A stretch of DNA of 64,000 nucleotides from CAZXWN01 sp964644695 [NCBI: uncultured bacterium] (GCA_964644695.1 CAZXWN010000001.1:434001-498000); one strand, 5' to 3'. Positions 53,985 to 63,435 are shown, counted from the first letter of the stretch. The notes: generated by a model from the letters alone, not told the origin. A program made the numbers and translations.

Positions 53985-56900
53985 GACACATTTCCAACGC
54001 TTTCTGACATTCACCAGCAGTTTGATACCGGTGGTCCGGATTCTTATTTAAACATTTCATTATAACCTCAATTAAGCACTCAGGAACATCTGAATCGTTT
54101 ATTTGGGGTGGTGGAACATGAACATGCTGATAACTTATATTGCCTGTACTATAGGGAGGATTTCCTACCACCAACTCATAAAAGAGCACACCCATTGAAT
54201 AAATATCAGCACGACCATCAACATGCCTACCCTCAGCTTGCTCAGGTGACATATACAATGGCGTTCCAATCATTGCTCCAGTTTGTGTCAATCCAGCTCT
54301 CTCCAGCATTGAAGCTATTCCAAAGTCCATAATTTTTATCTGCCCATCCTGACTAATCATAATATTGGCAGGCTTGATATCACGATGAACAACCTTCATT
54401 CTGTGAGCATAATCCAATGCCGATGAGACACTTATGCCCATATCTATAACCGACAACGGAGATAATTTCCCCTTCTCCTGTAAAATCTCTTTGAGATTCT
54501 TTCCTTCCATGTATTCCATGGAAATAAATCTACGACCTTCTTCTTCACCCAAATCAAATATCCGGATAATATGTGGATGAGATAACCTTCGCGTAGATCT
54601 TACTTCCTGCTTAAATCTCTCAACAATCATCGCATCATTATGTAATTCAACAGGCAGATACTTCAAAGCAACAGGTTCATCCAGCTCACGATCATGGGCC
54701 AAATATACTACTCCCATATTCCCACGACCCAACTCACGAACAAGCTCATATCGTTTATTTAACTCAGCATTATCAACTTGAGTTCCAATGAGAGTATCCT
54801 GTCCTGTATTAGTTAGAGCTCCACCACCATTTGATATTTCATCTCGAATTTTAGGAATTAGATATTTCAAATCTTTATAACTTACATCTTCTGTCATTAT
54901 TTTTTCAAATATATTCAATGCTTTTGCTAGATGTTTTCTTTCTAAATATTTCTGTCCTAACTCATACCATGCATCAAGATTTATATCTTTAATTCCCAAG
55001 GATTCTAATATTTGACTAGCTAAATCAAGTATGCCAGACCGAATTAAACAGAAAGAAAGGTAATATTTTGATAAATCGACATTATATGAAGATTTAATTG
55101 ATTTTTGAAAACAATCAATCGCTCGATCATAATCACAGCCTTTAAATAATAACTCCCCTAATTTAAAGTGATATATTGGATTTTCTTCATCAGATTGCAT
55201 TTTACTGATATATAAATTTTCCAATAATTGAGACGTTTGTTCATCAAGGGAACTCAATGATTCAATATCTTTAATAGCTTTATCAATCATTTGGTTTTCA
55301 GCTTGCAATACCGATTTTTTAATTAATATTTCAATATTTTCCCGATTATGGTCCCAATATGTTTGATAAAGATTTATCTTTTCAATATCATCGTTTATTG
55401 TAGTTTCCAACTGTTGTTCAATAAGAAGAGCTTTGTCATTAAATCCAGCTTTTAAATATGCTTTCATTAAACAGATTTGGATGGGAATATCAAACCCGAG
55501 TTGAGATAGTTCCTCATAACATTTTAAAGGGCCTAGCATATCGTTCGGACTACGTTCTTCCCATAGACTGATAAAATTAAGAGCGGGAGTTATTTCTCCT
55601 CTAATAGAATATATTTGGGCTAAATATGAAACAAACAGTAGTTCTTTTGGATTACCCTGATGAGCCTTTTCGATTATTGATACAGACTCAGGGGAAGTAT
55701 CATTGCCTCTTGCTAACGTTTTTGCCAACCAATCAATCAAAATTGAATCATTAGGCGTTTTCCTATAATTCTCACGAAATACTTCTAATGCCCTGTCCAA
55801 CATTTCAGACTTATAGTAAATAATCCCCTTCAGGATGCTACATTCAGGAGAAAGCGCTTCTTGAGGAACTAAGTTAATAGTTTCCAGGGCCTTAACCTGA
55901 TCATCTTTTTTTGCATAAAGACATGCAAGTCGTTGATGATATTCATATTTAACCGGATAAAGGAGAATAGCTGATTGCAATACTTCTAAGACGATTGCCT
56001 TTTCACTGCCCGAACCAAGGTAAGTATCTGCCATCAAGTTTACTAAAATTGCATCATTCTGCCGCTCTGAATAAACAGATTCATAAACTTGAAGAGCAAC
56101 AATATCATTACGACCTAAAGACAAATAAGCATCTGTTAATGCATTTAATATTTGAGATTTTTTGTTTGCAATATCTTTCAGTTTTTCCAGTAATGGAATA
56201 GCATCTTTGAACTGCTTATTTTCCATGAGGGCCAAGGCCAATTCCTCTTGAATCTGAACATCATCAGCCTTGAATCGTAAAGCCTGCCTATATAGCTGTA
56301 CAGCACCGATATCTCTTGCATTTTGGGAGGCATATCCCTTCGCTAATTGATAAATCACAATTCCATTATCGGACGCAATTTCTGGATTCTCGTCATATAC
56401 ACTTTGATATAAAGCTAAAACTTCTGGATCTCGAATATTCTTTCGGGCATAAGCGATAGCAAGTTCCAGTTTAAATTTATCACTATGTTTCTCAATGAAT
56501 TTGCGATGCTTTTCAAAAACAGAATCTAAATCTTTGGATAATAATAATTTCTTAATATTTTGTATAGTAACTTTTTTCTTTTTCTTAAAATAAAACAACA
56601 ATACAGGTAATAAAGCTATTAATACTAATGAAGAAATGATTAAATTAATCAGCGGCTTATTACGTCCAAACTGTATCTTTCGAATTTCATTTATAGCACC
56701 AGTGTGATGAGGATTGGACTCTAATACTTTCTTCAACATATTCAGCGCAGCATCTAAATTATGTTGTTTTTTTAGACTAATAGCCTCTTGATATAAGCCT
56801 TCAATAATTCGCTGGTTATCATGACTACGTTTGAGCATCCAGTATGCATATGATTTATTTACCTGGGACGTTCGATAATTATTTGCTAAATACATGGGCC

Positions 56901-58086
56901 ATGATATCAAACCATTATCTACAATTCCTTTTGTATTAAATAAAATGAGTTTATTTTCTGTAAAGATCATAATACCCATGTAACCTTGATTGCTTACATC
57001 ACCAGCGAGCACACCCATTACAGGCTCACCGATATCTGTTATTTGATCAAAATTTGGATCGCCCGCTCGTAAAAGAGATATTTTTCCAGACTCACTGACA
57101 ACGACTAAAGATTCGTGTTCTTTGGAAGTATTAATCCAAATAGGAGCAGTTAATATTTTCTCGCTAAAGGCAAAATCCTGAATAACTTTTTGATTATGTG
57201 GGTTATATAAATAAACTTTACTATCATTACTAATGCAAACCACACGGTTAAAATCAGAGGAATACGTTAATGGTAACGAAAAAGGTTCATCTGCAATAAA
57301 AGGAATTTTTATGGGTTCTTCATTTCCCCAATTAAAGGTATTAATTCTTCTCCCATTATCAGCTGAAACAACTAACAGGCCCGAATCACCCTGAATAAAG
57401 ATAGGATTAGAGGTAACACCTTGATTGGATATTCTCATTGCCCCCAGAGAAGAGCCAGTTTCCCCATCAAAAGCATAAATCATTCCATTAGATAATGTTA
57501 CAAATACATCCTGCGTTTCATCTGAATTAAATTTCAAAAGGGTGGGTATATTTACAGCTTCCGCTTGCAGGCGCTTCCGCCACTTAACTTCATGCTTATT
57601 AAGATCAACACAAGATAAATTGGCTTCCTCATCACAAAAAAATACATATTTTTCTTTTCCCTGTAATAAATCAGCAGCCATTCCAGAGACGACAGGAGAC
57701 TGTAACTCTAATTTCCATAATATTTTGTTGATTCGTGGATTAATGAGACACAGTTCTCCAGACTGGCTGGCAATTAACAGGTCAGATTCATTTGAATTAA
57801 ATGGATCAGGAATAACTAAAGGAGATACTTGAATAATCGTATCCACTGCAAAAGAAAAATGCTTTTTACCATCTGAGCCGCTAAATACAGTCACTAAACC
57901 TGAATGCCCCGCCACAATGACATCAGGAACGGCATCACCACTTACCTCGGCAATAACTGGATAATTAGTGATACTCTCTGAAAGATGTTGTTTCCACTGG
58001 ATGTAGTTTTCTTTCTCAGCAGAAGAGATGGTAATAAGAAGAATAAAAACAATGCCTGATAAAAAAAGCCTTCCTAAATACTTCAT
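53965..58086 (-). CDS. Membrane receptor-like Ser/Thr kinase: periplasmic beta-propeller, TM, TPR array, C-terminal Hanks kinase
   Basis: A 1373-residue multi-domain protein. Signal peptide (1-23), a repeat-rich PQQ-like/FG-GAP beta-propeller (about 30-400; DAVPDVIVAGHSGLVTVFSGSDG, VFVTLSNGMIYAFDGETGSS), a short TPR region (about 425-470), one membrane helix (479-500) followed by a KKKKK stop-transfer, a long TPR array (about 510-1090), and a Hanks kinase (1112-1370): Gly loop GRGNMGVVY, ATP lysine K1142 (VALKYLP), HRDIKPAN (1234 on), DFG (1254) and GTPLYMSPEQ. All catalytic residues are present, so it should be active. The propeller likely senses from the periplasm (inference). It lies between holA and lptE in the riboflavin-led operon. 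Confidence 0.88.
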   Translation of the reverse strand: MKYLGRLFLSGIVFILLITISSAEKENYIQWKQHLSESITNYPVIAEVSGDAVPDVIVAGHSGLVTVFSGSDGKKHFSFAVDTIIQVSPLVIPDPFNSNESDLLIASQSGELCLINPRINKILWKLELQSPVVSGMAADLLQGKEKYVFFCDEEANLSCVDLNKHEVKWRKRLQAEAVNIPTLLKFNSDETQDVFVTLSNGMIYAFDGETGSSLGAMRISNQGVTSNPIFIQGDSGLLVVSADNGRRINTFNWGNEEPIKIPFIADEPFSLPLTYSSDFNRVVCISNDSKVYLYNPHNQKVIQDFAFSEKILTAPIWINTSKEHESLVVVSESGKISLLRAGDPNFDQITDIGEPVMGVLAGDVSNQGYMGIMIFTENKLILFNTKGIVDNGLISWPMYLANNYRTSQVNKSYAYWMLKRSHDNQRIIEGLYQEAISLKKQHNLDAALNMLKKVLESNPHHTGAINEIRKIQFGRNKPLINLIISSLVLIALLPVLLFYFKKKKKVTIQNIKKLLLSKDLDSVFEKHRKFIEKHSDKFKLELAIAYARKNIRDPEVLALYQSVYDENPEIASDNGIVIYQLAKGYASQNARDIGAVQLYRQALRFKADDVQIQEELALALMENKQFKDAIPLLEKLKDIANKKSQILNALTDAYLSLGRNDIVALQVYESVYSERQNDAILVNLMADTYLGSGSEKAIVLEVLQSAILLYPVKYEYHQRLACLYAKKDDQVKALETINLVPQEALSPECSILKGIIYYKSEMLDRALEVFRENYRKTPNDSILIDWLAKTLARGNDTSPESVSIIEKAHQGNPKELLFVSYLAQIYSIRGEITPALNFISLWEERSPNDMLGPLKCYEELSQLGFDIPIQICLMKAYLKAGFNDKALLIEQQLETTINDDIEKINLYQTYWDHNRENIEILIKKSVLQAENQMIDKAIKDIESLSSLDEQTSQLLENLYISKMQSDEENPIYHFKLGELLFKGCDYDRAIDCFQKSIKSSYNVDLSKYYLSFCLIRSGILDLASQILESLGIKDINLDAWYELGQKYLERKHLAKALNIFEKIMTEDVSYKDLKYLIPKIRDEISNGGGALTNTGQDTLIGTQVDNAELNKRYELVRELGRGNMGVVYLAHDRELDEPVALKYLPVELHNDAMIVERFKQEVRSTRRLSHPHIIRIFDLGEEEGRRFISMEYMEGKNLKEILQEKGKLSPLSVIDMGISVSSALDYAHRMKVVHRDIKPANIMISQDGQIKIMDFGIASMLERAGLTQTGAMIGTPLYMSPEQAEGRHVDGRADIYSMGVLFYELVVGNPPYSTGNISYQHVHVPPPQINDSDVPECLIEVIMKCLNKNPDHRYQTAGECQKALEMCREKMFN

Positions 58087-58104
58087 TAATACCCCACACT
58101 GAAA

Positions 58105-58935
58105 CTAATCAAAATTTAAAATCCATTGTTCAAGTACAAACTGAGGATCTTCTGAAATCATATCCTGCTCCCGGGGACGCAGTCTATTTTCAATATCTAA
58201 AGTTTGTATGTAATGGTTTAATGCTCGATTATAAGCGGTCGGAGTAATATTCTCAATCTTTAAAAAGGATTGTTCCCAATAATTTTTTCTAATTATTGGC
58301 ATCAATTGGTATGCCAATTTACTAACGTCAGGATCTTCACCCAAAAATTTATGTAACGCAATAAGAGAATCCCGGCATTTCAATGATGAGCTTGCCTTAG
58401 CAAATTTAAAAATTTCAGCAGAGAGAGGAAAATGATAAATTGAACCAAACTTTTGAATGAATTTATAAAGTCGGTTGGTTTTAGTTACTTTCTGCTTTTT
58501 ATCTCGATTCTCATAATAAACAAATATGATTGTAAATTCTGGTTTATTGGGGATTTCAGACTCCATCCAATCCAGGAAAGAGGCATCTCCGGATGACATT
58601 GATTGCTCATCTTCATCATCTCCCTCAGATTCATATTTGCTTGAGGATTTAAGAAGGGGGCAATTTTCAACAATGACAACTCGTTGGTTAAAAAGAAAAC
58701 CAACGGTATTACAAAAATCAATAATTTCCGTTGAATCAAATTGACGTCCAGTTTGTTCCAACATATTACCAACCCGGGCATCACTGGAAATCAAATTATT
58801 CAAAAGACTGGTAAGTGATTTTTGAATATTATTATGTTCTTCACCATATAGGAGATAAACAGGCTTTATTGGTAAACCCTGAAAATCGAGAAATTTGTAA
58901 TATGAATCTTTTTTTGCGGAAGAATAGTTCGCCAT
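58105..58935 (-). CDS. holA: DNA polymerase III delta subunit (HolA)
   Basis: A 276-residue clamp-loader subunit. The start PIKPVYLLYGEEHNNIQKSLTSLLNNL is typical (IYLLYGEE loop), followed by the VGFLFNQRVVIVENCPLL strand and a helical C-domain (EDPDVSKLAYQLMPIIRKNYW, RALNHYIQTLDIENRL). It is shorter than E. coli HolA (about 340). HolA opens the beta clamp for loading. It lies 6 nt downstream of nusB and 18 nt upstream of the kinase gene. Sequence divergence is high, as usual for this family. Confidence 0.85.
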   Translation of the reverse strand: MANYSSAKKDSYYKFLDFQGLPIKPVYLLYGEEHNNIQKSLTSLLNNLISSDARVGNMLEQTGRQFDSTEIIDFCNTVGFLFNQRVVIVENCPLLKSSSKYESEGDDEDEQSMSSGDASFLDWMESEIPNKPEFTIIFVYYENRDKKQKVTKTNRLYKFIQKFGSIYHFPLSAEIFKFAKASSSLKCRDSLIALHKFLGEDPDVSKLAYQLMPIIRKNYWEQSFLKIENITPTAYNRALNHYIQTLDIENRLRPREQDMISEDPQFVLEQWILNFD

Positions 58936-58941
58936 AAACGC

Positions 58942-59364
58942 TTATGACTCCTTTCGCAAATCCTTGGAAGCACGGTCTAATATACCATTTACAAACTGAT
59001 AGGATTTAGTATCACCGTATCTCTTAGCGATTTCAACCGCCTCATTAATAATAACTCGTGCAGGAGTTTCTGGGTGATATAACAATTCATAAACCGCAAA
59101 CCGTAAGATATTGATGTCAATTATGGCAATTCGATCCATAGACCAATTCTCAACATATTGTGATATTTTGGCATCAATTTCAATACAATTAGTAACCGTG
59201 CCTTTGAATACACCCGTAGCAAATTCTCTAATTTCAGCCGGAAGTTCATCCCGATTAAAAACGTCATTGAGAATGGAATCCTCTGATCCGGATAACATCT
59301 CCCATTGATAGAGTGATTTCAAAACAATTTCTCGGGCAAAGCGTCTTTTATTGTGTAAAGCCAT
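58942..59364 (-). CDS. nusB: Transcription antitermination factor NusB
   Basis: A 140-residue all-helical protein that binds boxA RNA with S10/NusE in rRNA antitermination. Family signatures: RRFAREIVLKSLYQWEM at the start, IDAKISQYVENWSMDRIAIIDINILRFAVYELLYH, TPARVIINEAVEIAKRYGDTKSYQFVNGILD. It follows ribH by 16 nt, the widespread ribH-nusB pair, and precedes holA by 6 nt. The gene is in the FMN riboswitch-led operon, so its level may respond to FMN unless an internal promoter exists. Confidence 0.96.
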   Translation of the reverse strand: MALHNKRRFAREIVLKSLYQWEMLSGSEDSILNDVFNRDELPAEIREFATGVFKGTVTNCIEIDAKISQYVENWSMDRIAIIDINILRFAVYELLYHPETPARVIINEAVEIAKRYGDTKSYQFVNGILDRASKDLRKES

Positions 59365-59380
59365 AAGTTTTTCGTTTGTT

Positions 59381-59851
59381 TTATTTTATTTGTTTAATTA
59401 AGTCAGCCATCTCGATAGCAGTTAATGCAGCGTCCCAGCCTTTATTACCAACTTTCGTACCTGCACGTTCAACTGCTTGTTCAATGGAATCCGTTGTTAA
59501 TACACCAAAAGCTACTGGTTTACCAGTCATCAGACTGACATGTGCAATACCTTTGGAGACTTCTGCTGCCACATAGTCAAAGTGTGGCGTTGCGCCTCGA
59601 ATAACACAGCCCAAGCATATAACCGCATCGTATTGATCTGACTGCGCCATTTTTTGGGCTATCAACGGAATTTCCATCGCGCCAGGAACCCAACAAATCT
59701 CAATATCATTTTCAACTGCTCCGTGGCGATTCAAACAATCCAGCGCACCACTTAAGAGCCGACTCGTAATAAATTCATTGAATCGGGAAACGATAATACC
59801 AAATTTCTTACCCGTAGCATCTAACTGTCCACCAATCACTTTTGAAGGCAT
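59381..59851 (-). CDS. ribH: 6,7-dimethyl-8-ribityllumazine synthase
   Basis: A 156-residue lumazine synthase that joins ribitylaminouracil and dihydroxybutanone phosphate. Motifs: [48 protein letters not shown], and [22 protein letters not shown] strong AAGGAG precedes the ATG by 9 nt. It lies between ribBA (34 nt gap) and nusB (16 nt). Confidence 0.97.
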   Translation of the reverse strand: MPSKVIGGQLDATGKKFGIIVSRFNEFITSRLLSGALDCLNRHGAVENDIEICWVPGAMEIPLIAQKMAQSDQYDAVICLGCVIRGATPHFDYVAAEVSKGIAHVSLMTGKPVAFGVLTTDSIEQAVERAGTKVGNKGWDAALTAIEMADLIKQIK

Positions 59852-59885
59852 AATTAATCTCCTTTTCTAGGGGGTGGGAACTTAA

Positions 59886-61085
59886 TTAAAAATCAATCAA
59901 GTGTCCCATTTTATCACGCTTTGTCTCTAAATATACTCTATTCGTTTCACATTCACCTACTTGAAGAGGTACTCTCTCAGTAACTTTTAGTCCATAGGCT
60001 TCCAGACCCACAATCTTACGGGGGTTATTCGTAATTAATCTCAAACTGCTCAATCCTAAATCGACTAAAATCTGTGCTCCGATTCCATATTCTCTTAAAT
60101 CTGGCTTAAAACCGAGTTCAATATTAGCTTCGACGGTATCCAGACCTTTGTCCTGAAGAGCATATGCCTTTATCTTGTTTTCAAGTCCAATTCCACGACC
60201 CTCTTGACGCATATAAAGAACCACACCCTGTCCTTCTCGTTCAATCATGCTTAATGCAGCAGCTAACTGGGCTCCACAATCACATCGTGATGACCCAAAG
60301 ACATCACCTGTCAGACATTCAGAATGGACTCGGACCAAAACATTTTCTTTATTTTTAACATCGCCCTTTACTACCGCCATATGGAATCTGCCATCAATCT
60401 GACAATGATAACCATAAAGTTTAAAATGACCATATTTTGTAGGGAAATCGACTGTTACAGTATTTTCAATAAGTTTTTCAGTTCTTCGCCTGTATTCAAT
60501 CAAATCTTTGATGGTAATAATTGGAAGATTATACTTTTTCGCATATTCAAGTAATTGTGGGACACGAGCCATAGTCCCATCAGCATTTAGAATTTCACAC
60601 AAAACTCCAGCAGGATAAAGACCTGCCAGTTTAGCCAAATCAACAGCGGCTTCGGTATGCCCTGCTCTGGTTAACACACCACCTTCGCGCGCTTTTAAGG
60701 GAAATATATGACCAGGCCGTCTTAAATCAGAGGGCTTCGTTTTAGGATCAATCAAAACATTAATCGTCGCTGCGCGATCAAAAGCTGAGATACCTGTTGT
60801 CGTCTTATCCCGAGCATCCACACTCACTGTAAAAGCAGTCTGCATTTTGTCTGTGTTTTGAGATACCATGGGCATTAAGTCAATCTCTTCCAAACGATTA
60901 CCCTGCATTGGGACACAGATTAACCCACGTCCATGCGTAACCATAAAATTGATTTTTTCAGGGGATACCTTTTCTGCGGCGAAAATAAGATCTCCTTCAT
61001 TTTCACGATCTTCGTCGTCCACAACAATGATAAGGTTACCCTGCTTAAAAATGTCGATTGCATCTTCTATTCGTGTAAAATCCAT
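59886..61085 (-). CDS. ribBA: Bifunctional DHBP synthase / GTP cyclohydrolase II
   Basis: A 399-residue fusion. Residues 1-200 are 3,4-dihydroxy-2-butanone-4-phosphate synthase ([47 protein letters not shown]). Residues 205-399 are GTP cyclohydrolase II ([24 protein letters not shown] with zinc cysteines, [23 protein letters not shown]). It supplies both riboflavin precursors. AAGGAG is 11 nt before the ATG. Its gene follows ribE by 19 nt. Confidence 0.97.
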   Translation of the reverse strand: MDFTRIEDAIDIFKQGNLIIVVDDEDRENEGDLIFAAEKVSPEKINFMVTHGRGLICVPMQGNRLEEIDLMPMVSQNTDKMQTAFTVSVDARDKTTTGISAFDRAATINVLIDPKTKPSDLRRPGHIFPLKAREGGVLTRAGHTEAAVDLAKLAGLYPAGVLCEILNADGTMARVPQLLEYAKKYNLPIITIKDLIEYRRRTEKLIENTVTVDFPTKYGHFKLYGYHCQIDGRFHMAVVKGDVKNKENVLVRVHSECLTGDVFGSSRCDCGAQLAAALSMIEREGQGVVLYMRQEGRGIGLENKIKAYALQDKGLDTVEANIELGFKPDLREYGIGAQILVDLGLSSLRLITNNPRKIVGLEAYGLKVTERVPLQVGECETNRVYLETKRDKMGHLIDF

Positions 61086-61104
61086 TTATTTGTTAACTCC
61101 TTAC

Positions 61105-61746
61105 TTATAAATATCCATTTTCACTTAAGGTTTGAATATTTAATCCTTGTGCTGTATTTTTTAATCGGACAAAATTTTCGATATATTTTGCCAACATATC
61201 AAACTCAAGGTTAATACTTCCGCCAATATTTACATCAGATAAAGATGTATTCGCAAAGGTATGCGGTATAACCCAGACACTGAACTTACTTTGAAGCACA
61301 TCCACGACAGTTAAACTTATTCCGTTGATGGAGACACTCCCTTTTTCAATTAGATAGGGTCGAAACTTCTCAGGATAACTGAATTCACATACAAAACCAT
61401 TTCCAGAAGATTTCTTTGCGGAAAGGATACCTGTACAGTCAATATGACCAGAGACCATATGACCACCTAACCGATCACCTACTCGAAGGGCTCTTTCCAG
61501 ATTAACTAAACTGCCAGATATCTTATCTTTTAAAATCGTTTTCGTCAGAGTTTCAAGACTTATATCTGCTTTAAAAGAAGTTTTATTGAGAGATATAACC
61601 GTCAAACAAGCACCATCAACGGCAACACTATCTCCCACTTTTACAGACTCAAGGATTGTCTGGCATTGAACTTCAATGACAGCACCCTGCGCACTTTTAT
61701 TAAGGGTCTTGACTCGGCCTACTTCTTCAATAATTCCTGTAAACAT
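61105..61746 (-). CDS. ribE: Riboflavin synthase alpha subunit
   Basis: A 213-residue protein with two tandem barrel repeats, converting lumazine to riboflavin. It starts MFTGIIEEVGRV, the universal family start, so ATG 61746 is chosen over the longer frame at 61851, which lies within ribD. The second repeat shows MFTGI-like symmetry through GHMVSGHIDCTGILSAKKSS and SVSINGISLTVVDV. It overlaps ribD by 28 nt. Confidence 0.97.
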   Translation of the reverse strand: MFTGIIEEVGRVKTLNKSAQGAVIEVQCQTILESVKVGDSVAVDGACLTVISLNKTSFKADISLETLTKTILKDKISGSLVNLERALRVGDRLGGHMVSGHIDCTGILSAKKSSGNGFVCEFSYPEKFRPYLIEKGSVSINGISLTVVDVLQSKFSVWVIPHTFANTSLSDVNIGGSINLEFDMLAKYIENFVRLKNTAQGLNIQTLSENGYL

Positions 61747-62855
61747 GATTTTGAATATCCTGTGAAACGATAATCGGAACCTAATTGAATTAATTGGGTA
61801 TTGTATAAAGACATGGCAGAATCCAATTTTGAAATTCCATTTCCACCACAAGTAACTGGAGCGGATTCTCCACCAATCAACTTGGGTGCGATATAGACGA
61901 CAACTTTGTCTACCAGGCCAGCTTCCAGAAAACTACCCTGAATTTTACTTCCACCTTCAACAAGGATGGATCGAATATATCTTTGTGTCAGTTCATTGAT
62001 CAGCGCAGATAAATCCAGGATTCCCTTCACACCGGGAATGATTAATACTTCGACACCTCTTGACTTCATATCGGATATTCTTGTTTTTGAAGTCCTTTGG
62101 CCAGTTACCCATAATGTTGGATATTGGCCTTCATTTGTATCAAATATTTGATAGGAAGGATCTAAACGGCCTCTCCCATCCAAAACTATTCGGAGGGGAT
62201 TAATTTTTAGTTTCTTTGCTCTTACAGTTAAGCTTGGATTATCTTTAACTACGGTTTCAGATCCGACCAGGATAGCATCACAAGACATTCTCAACCGCTG
62301 GACATCAATTCGTGCAAGAGAACCTGTTATCCACTTAGACTCACCGGTCACCGTAGCTACTTTTCCATCTAATGATTGCCCAGATTTCAGGACAATCAAA
62401 GGACGCTTTTTTTGGTGGAAGAAAATAAACCCATCATTTAAGAATACGGCTTCTTTTTGACAAAGCCCTGTTAAAACATCAATGCCTGCTTTTTTTAGCA
62501 TTCTGATGCCTTTTCCAGATACTTTTGGATTAGGGTCCGTAACAGCAATCCGTACTTTTTTAATACCGGCTTTTATAAGTGCTTCGGCACAGGGAGGGGT
62601 TCGGCCATAATGACTACACGGTTCAAGCGTTACATAAATTGTACTATCCTGTGGAGTCTCACTACAGGATTTTAATGCCATTATTTCGGCATGATCCGTT
62701 CCTGCAAATTTATGGTGCCCTTTTCCAATAATTTGTCCATTTTTTACAATTATGGCCCCAACGAGTGGATTAGGACGAGTATTTCCCAAAGCTTTGGACG
62801 CCAAATCCAAGGCTTGAGTCATAAATTGTCTGTCAATGTCAGTAAAATGGTCCAT
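61719..62855 (-). CDS. ribD: Bifunctional riboflavin deaminase/reductase
   Basis: A protein of about 378 residues. The N-terminal deaminase has TRPNPLVGAIIV, the zinc motif HAEIMALKSC and TLEPCSHYGRTPPC. The C-terminal reductase (from about 160) has VLKSGQSLDGKVATVTGESKWITG and ILVEGGSKIQGSFLEAGLVD. It performs two early steps after GTP cyclohydrolase. Start: ATG 62855, or TTG 62861 directly before it, which is 5 nt after GAGG. That Shine-Dalgarno is in the hairpin of the FMN riboswitch. First gene of the rib operon. Confidence 0.95.
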   Translation of the reverse strand: MDHFTDIDRQFMTQALDLASKALGNTRPNPLVGAIIVKNGQIIGKGHHKFAGTDHAEIMALKSCSETPQDSTIYVTLEPCSHYGRTPPCAEALIKAGIKKVRIAVTDPNPKVSGKGIRMLKKAGIDVLTGLCQKEAVFLNDGFIFFHQKKRPLIVLKSGQSLDGKVATVTGESKWITGSLARIDVQRLRMSCDAILVGSETVVKDNPSLTVRAKKLKINPLRIVLDGRGRLDPSYQIFDTNEGQYPTLWVTGQRTSKTRISDMKSRGVEVLIIPGVKGILDLSALINELTQRYIRSILVEGGSKIQGSFLEAGLVDKVVVYIAPKLIGGESAPVTCGGNGISKLDSAMSLYNTQLIQLGSDYRFTGYSKSCLQELLKK

Positions 62856-62865
62856 AAACAATACA

Positions 62866-62892
62866 ACCTCTTCAGGAATATCCGGAAGAGGT
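62866..62892 (-). promoter_or_regulatory. Shine-Dalgarno-masking hairpin of the FMN riboswitch expression platform
   Basis: On the minus strand ACCTCTTC pairs perfectly with GAAGAGGT across an 11-nt loop. The 3' arm contains the ribD Shine-Dalgarno GAGG. No U-run follows, so this looks like translational rather than terminator control. A further stem (ACCGAG / CTCGGT, about 62904-62938) lies between it and the aptamer and may act as the switch. Confidence 0.65.
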
Positions 62893-62936
62893 CAATATAA
62901 CGATACCGAGAATAATAGGAAATCCACTATACTCGG

Positions 62937-63052
62937 TTACCTTCTTCCATCCAGTCTTTACTGTCGGCTCCGGAATCTAACCGGATCAATCCCTAATTGG
63001 GACTCGTGGGCTTTACCACCGGACGGGAATTTCACCCTGCCCTGAAGGTTTC
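62937..63052 (-). ncRNA. FMN riboswitch (RFN element)
   Basis: Reading the minus strand, the conserved RFN segments appear in order: CCTTCAGGGCAGGGTGAAAT, TCCCGTCCGGTGGT, AAGCCCACGAG, GATCCGGTTAGATTCCGGAG, CCGACAGTAAAGACTGGATG and GGAAGAAGGTAA. The closing P1 stem is ACCTTC with GAAGGT. It binds FMN and should shut off the downstream ribD-ribE-ribBA-ribH operon when FMN is high. Confidence 0.96.
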
Positions 63053-63076
63053 CATGATTTAAATTTTCTAATATCT

Positions 63077-63100
63077 ATTATGACACAGTTTTTATGTCAA
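63077..63100 (-). promoter_or_regulatory. Likely promoter region upstream of FMN riboswitch
   Basis: Minus-strand TTGACA (63095-63100) and CATAAT (63077-63082) are both good hexamers but their spacing (12 nt) is short, so other pairings (e.g. TGGACA further upstream) may be used. Location just before the aptamer fits a promoter. Confidence 0.35.
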
Positions 63101-63148
63101 ATGTCCAGTATTTTCAACCTTTTATCGTTCAGATACAGATTAAGGCAT

Positions 63149-63178
63149 CCATCGAACAAGATCGATCTTGTTCGATGG
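63149..63178. repeat. Perfect 30-bp palindrome, family copy 5
   Basis: Half CCATCGAACAAGATC joined to its complement, located 35 nt downstream of the zinc-ribbon gene stop and upstream of the FMN riboswitch, both on the minus strand. It could end the macrodomain/zinc-ribbon transcript, but no U-run follows on that strand. Confidence 0.85.
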
Positions 63179-63212
63179 TGTTATGAACACTTTTTTGTAT
63201 TCACAGGACACA

Positions 63213-63410
63213 TTACGGCATGTAAAATTCAATTTTTCTGCATTTCTCGCAATAATACATTTTTACCGCGCTTTTGTCTGACAAGGTCAAACTGGCATTT
63301 AACCCTTTAACCATCAGCTTGTCAAGATTTACTTCAGCTACATAACGCATTGTTTTACCACACATTATGCAATCCGGTTCAGTAACAATAATTTCTTTTG
63401 TAGGATCCAT
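63213..63410 (-). CDS. Small zinc-ribbon protein (65 aa)
   Basis: A 65-residue protein with two CxxC knuckles (PDCIMCGKTM at about 14-23 and YYCEKCRKI near the end), a likely single zinc ribbon. The start is ATG 63410 with GGAGG 5 nt upstream; the longer frame (to 63494) runs into the macrodomain gene and is rejected. It is unrecognised as a named family; small ribbons of this form may act in nucleic-acid or protein binding. It follows the macrodomain gene by 25 nt. Confidence 0.8.
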   Translation of the reverse strand: MDPTKEIIVTEPDCIMCGKTMRYVAEVNLDKLMVKGLNASLTLSDKSAVKMYYCEKCRKIEFYMP

Positions 63411-63435
63411 TTGTACCTCCAAAAAATTCGTTAAG

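Noticed and set aside
61747-61851. N-terminal extension of the riboflavin synthase frame
   Set aside because: It lies fully inside ribD and encodes no conserved sequence; the family start MFTGIIEE is at 61746.
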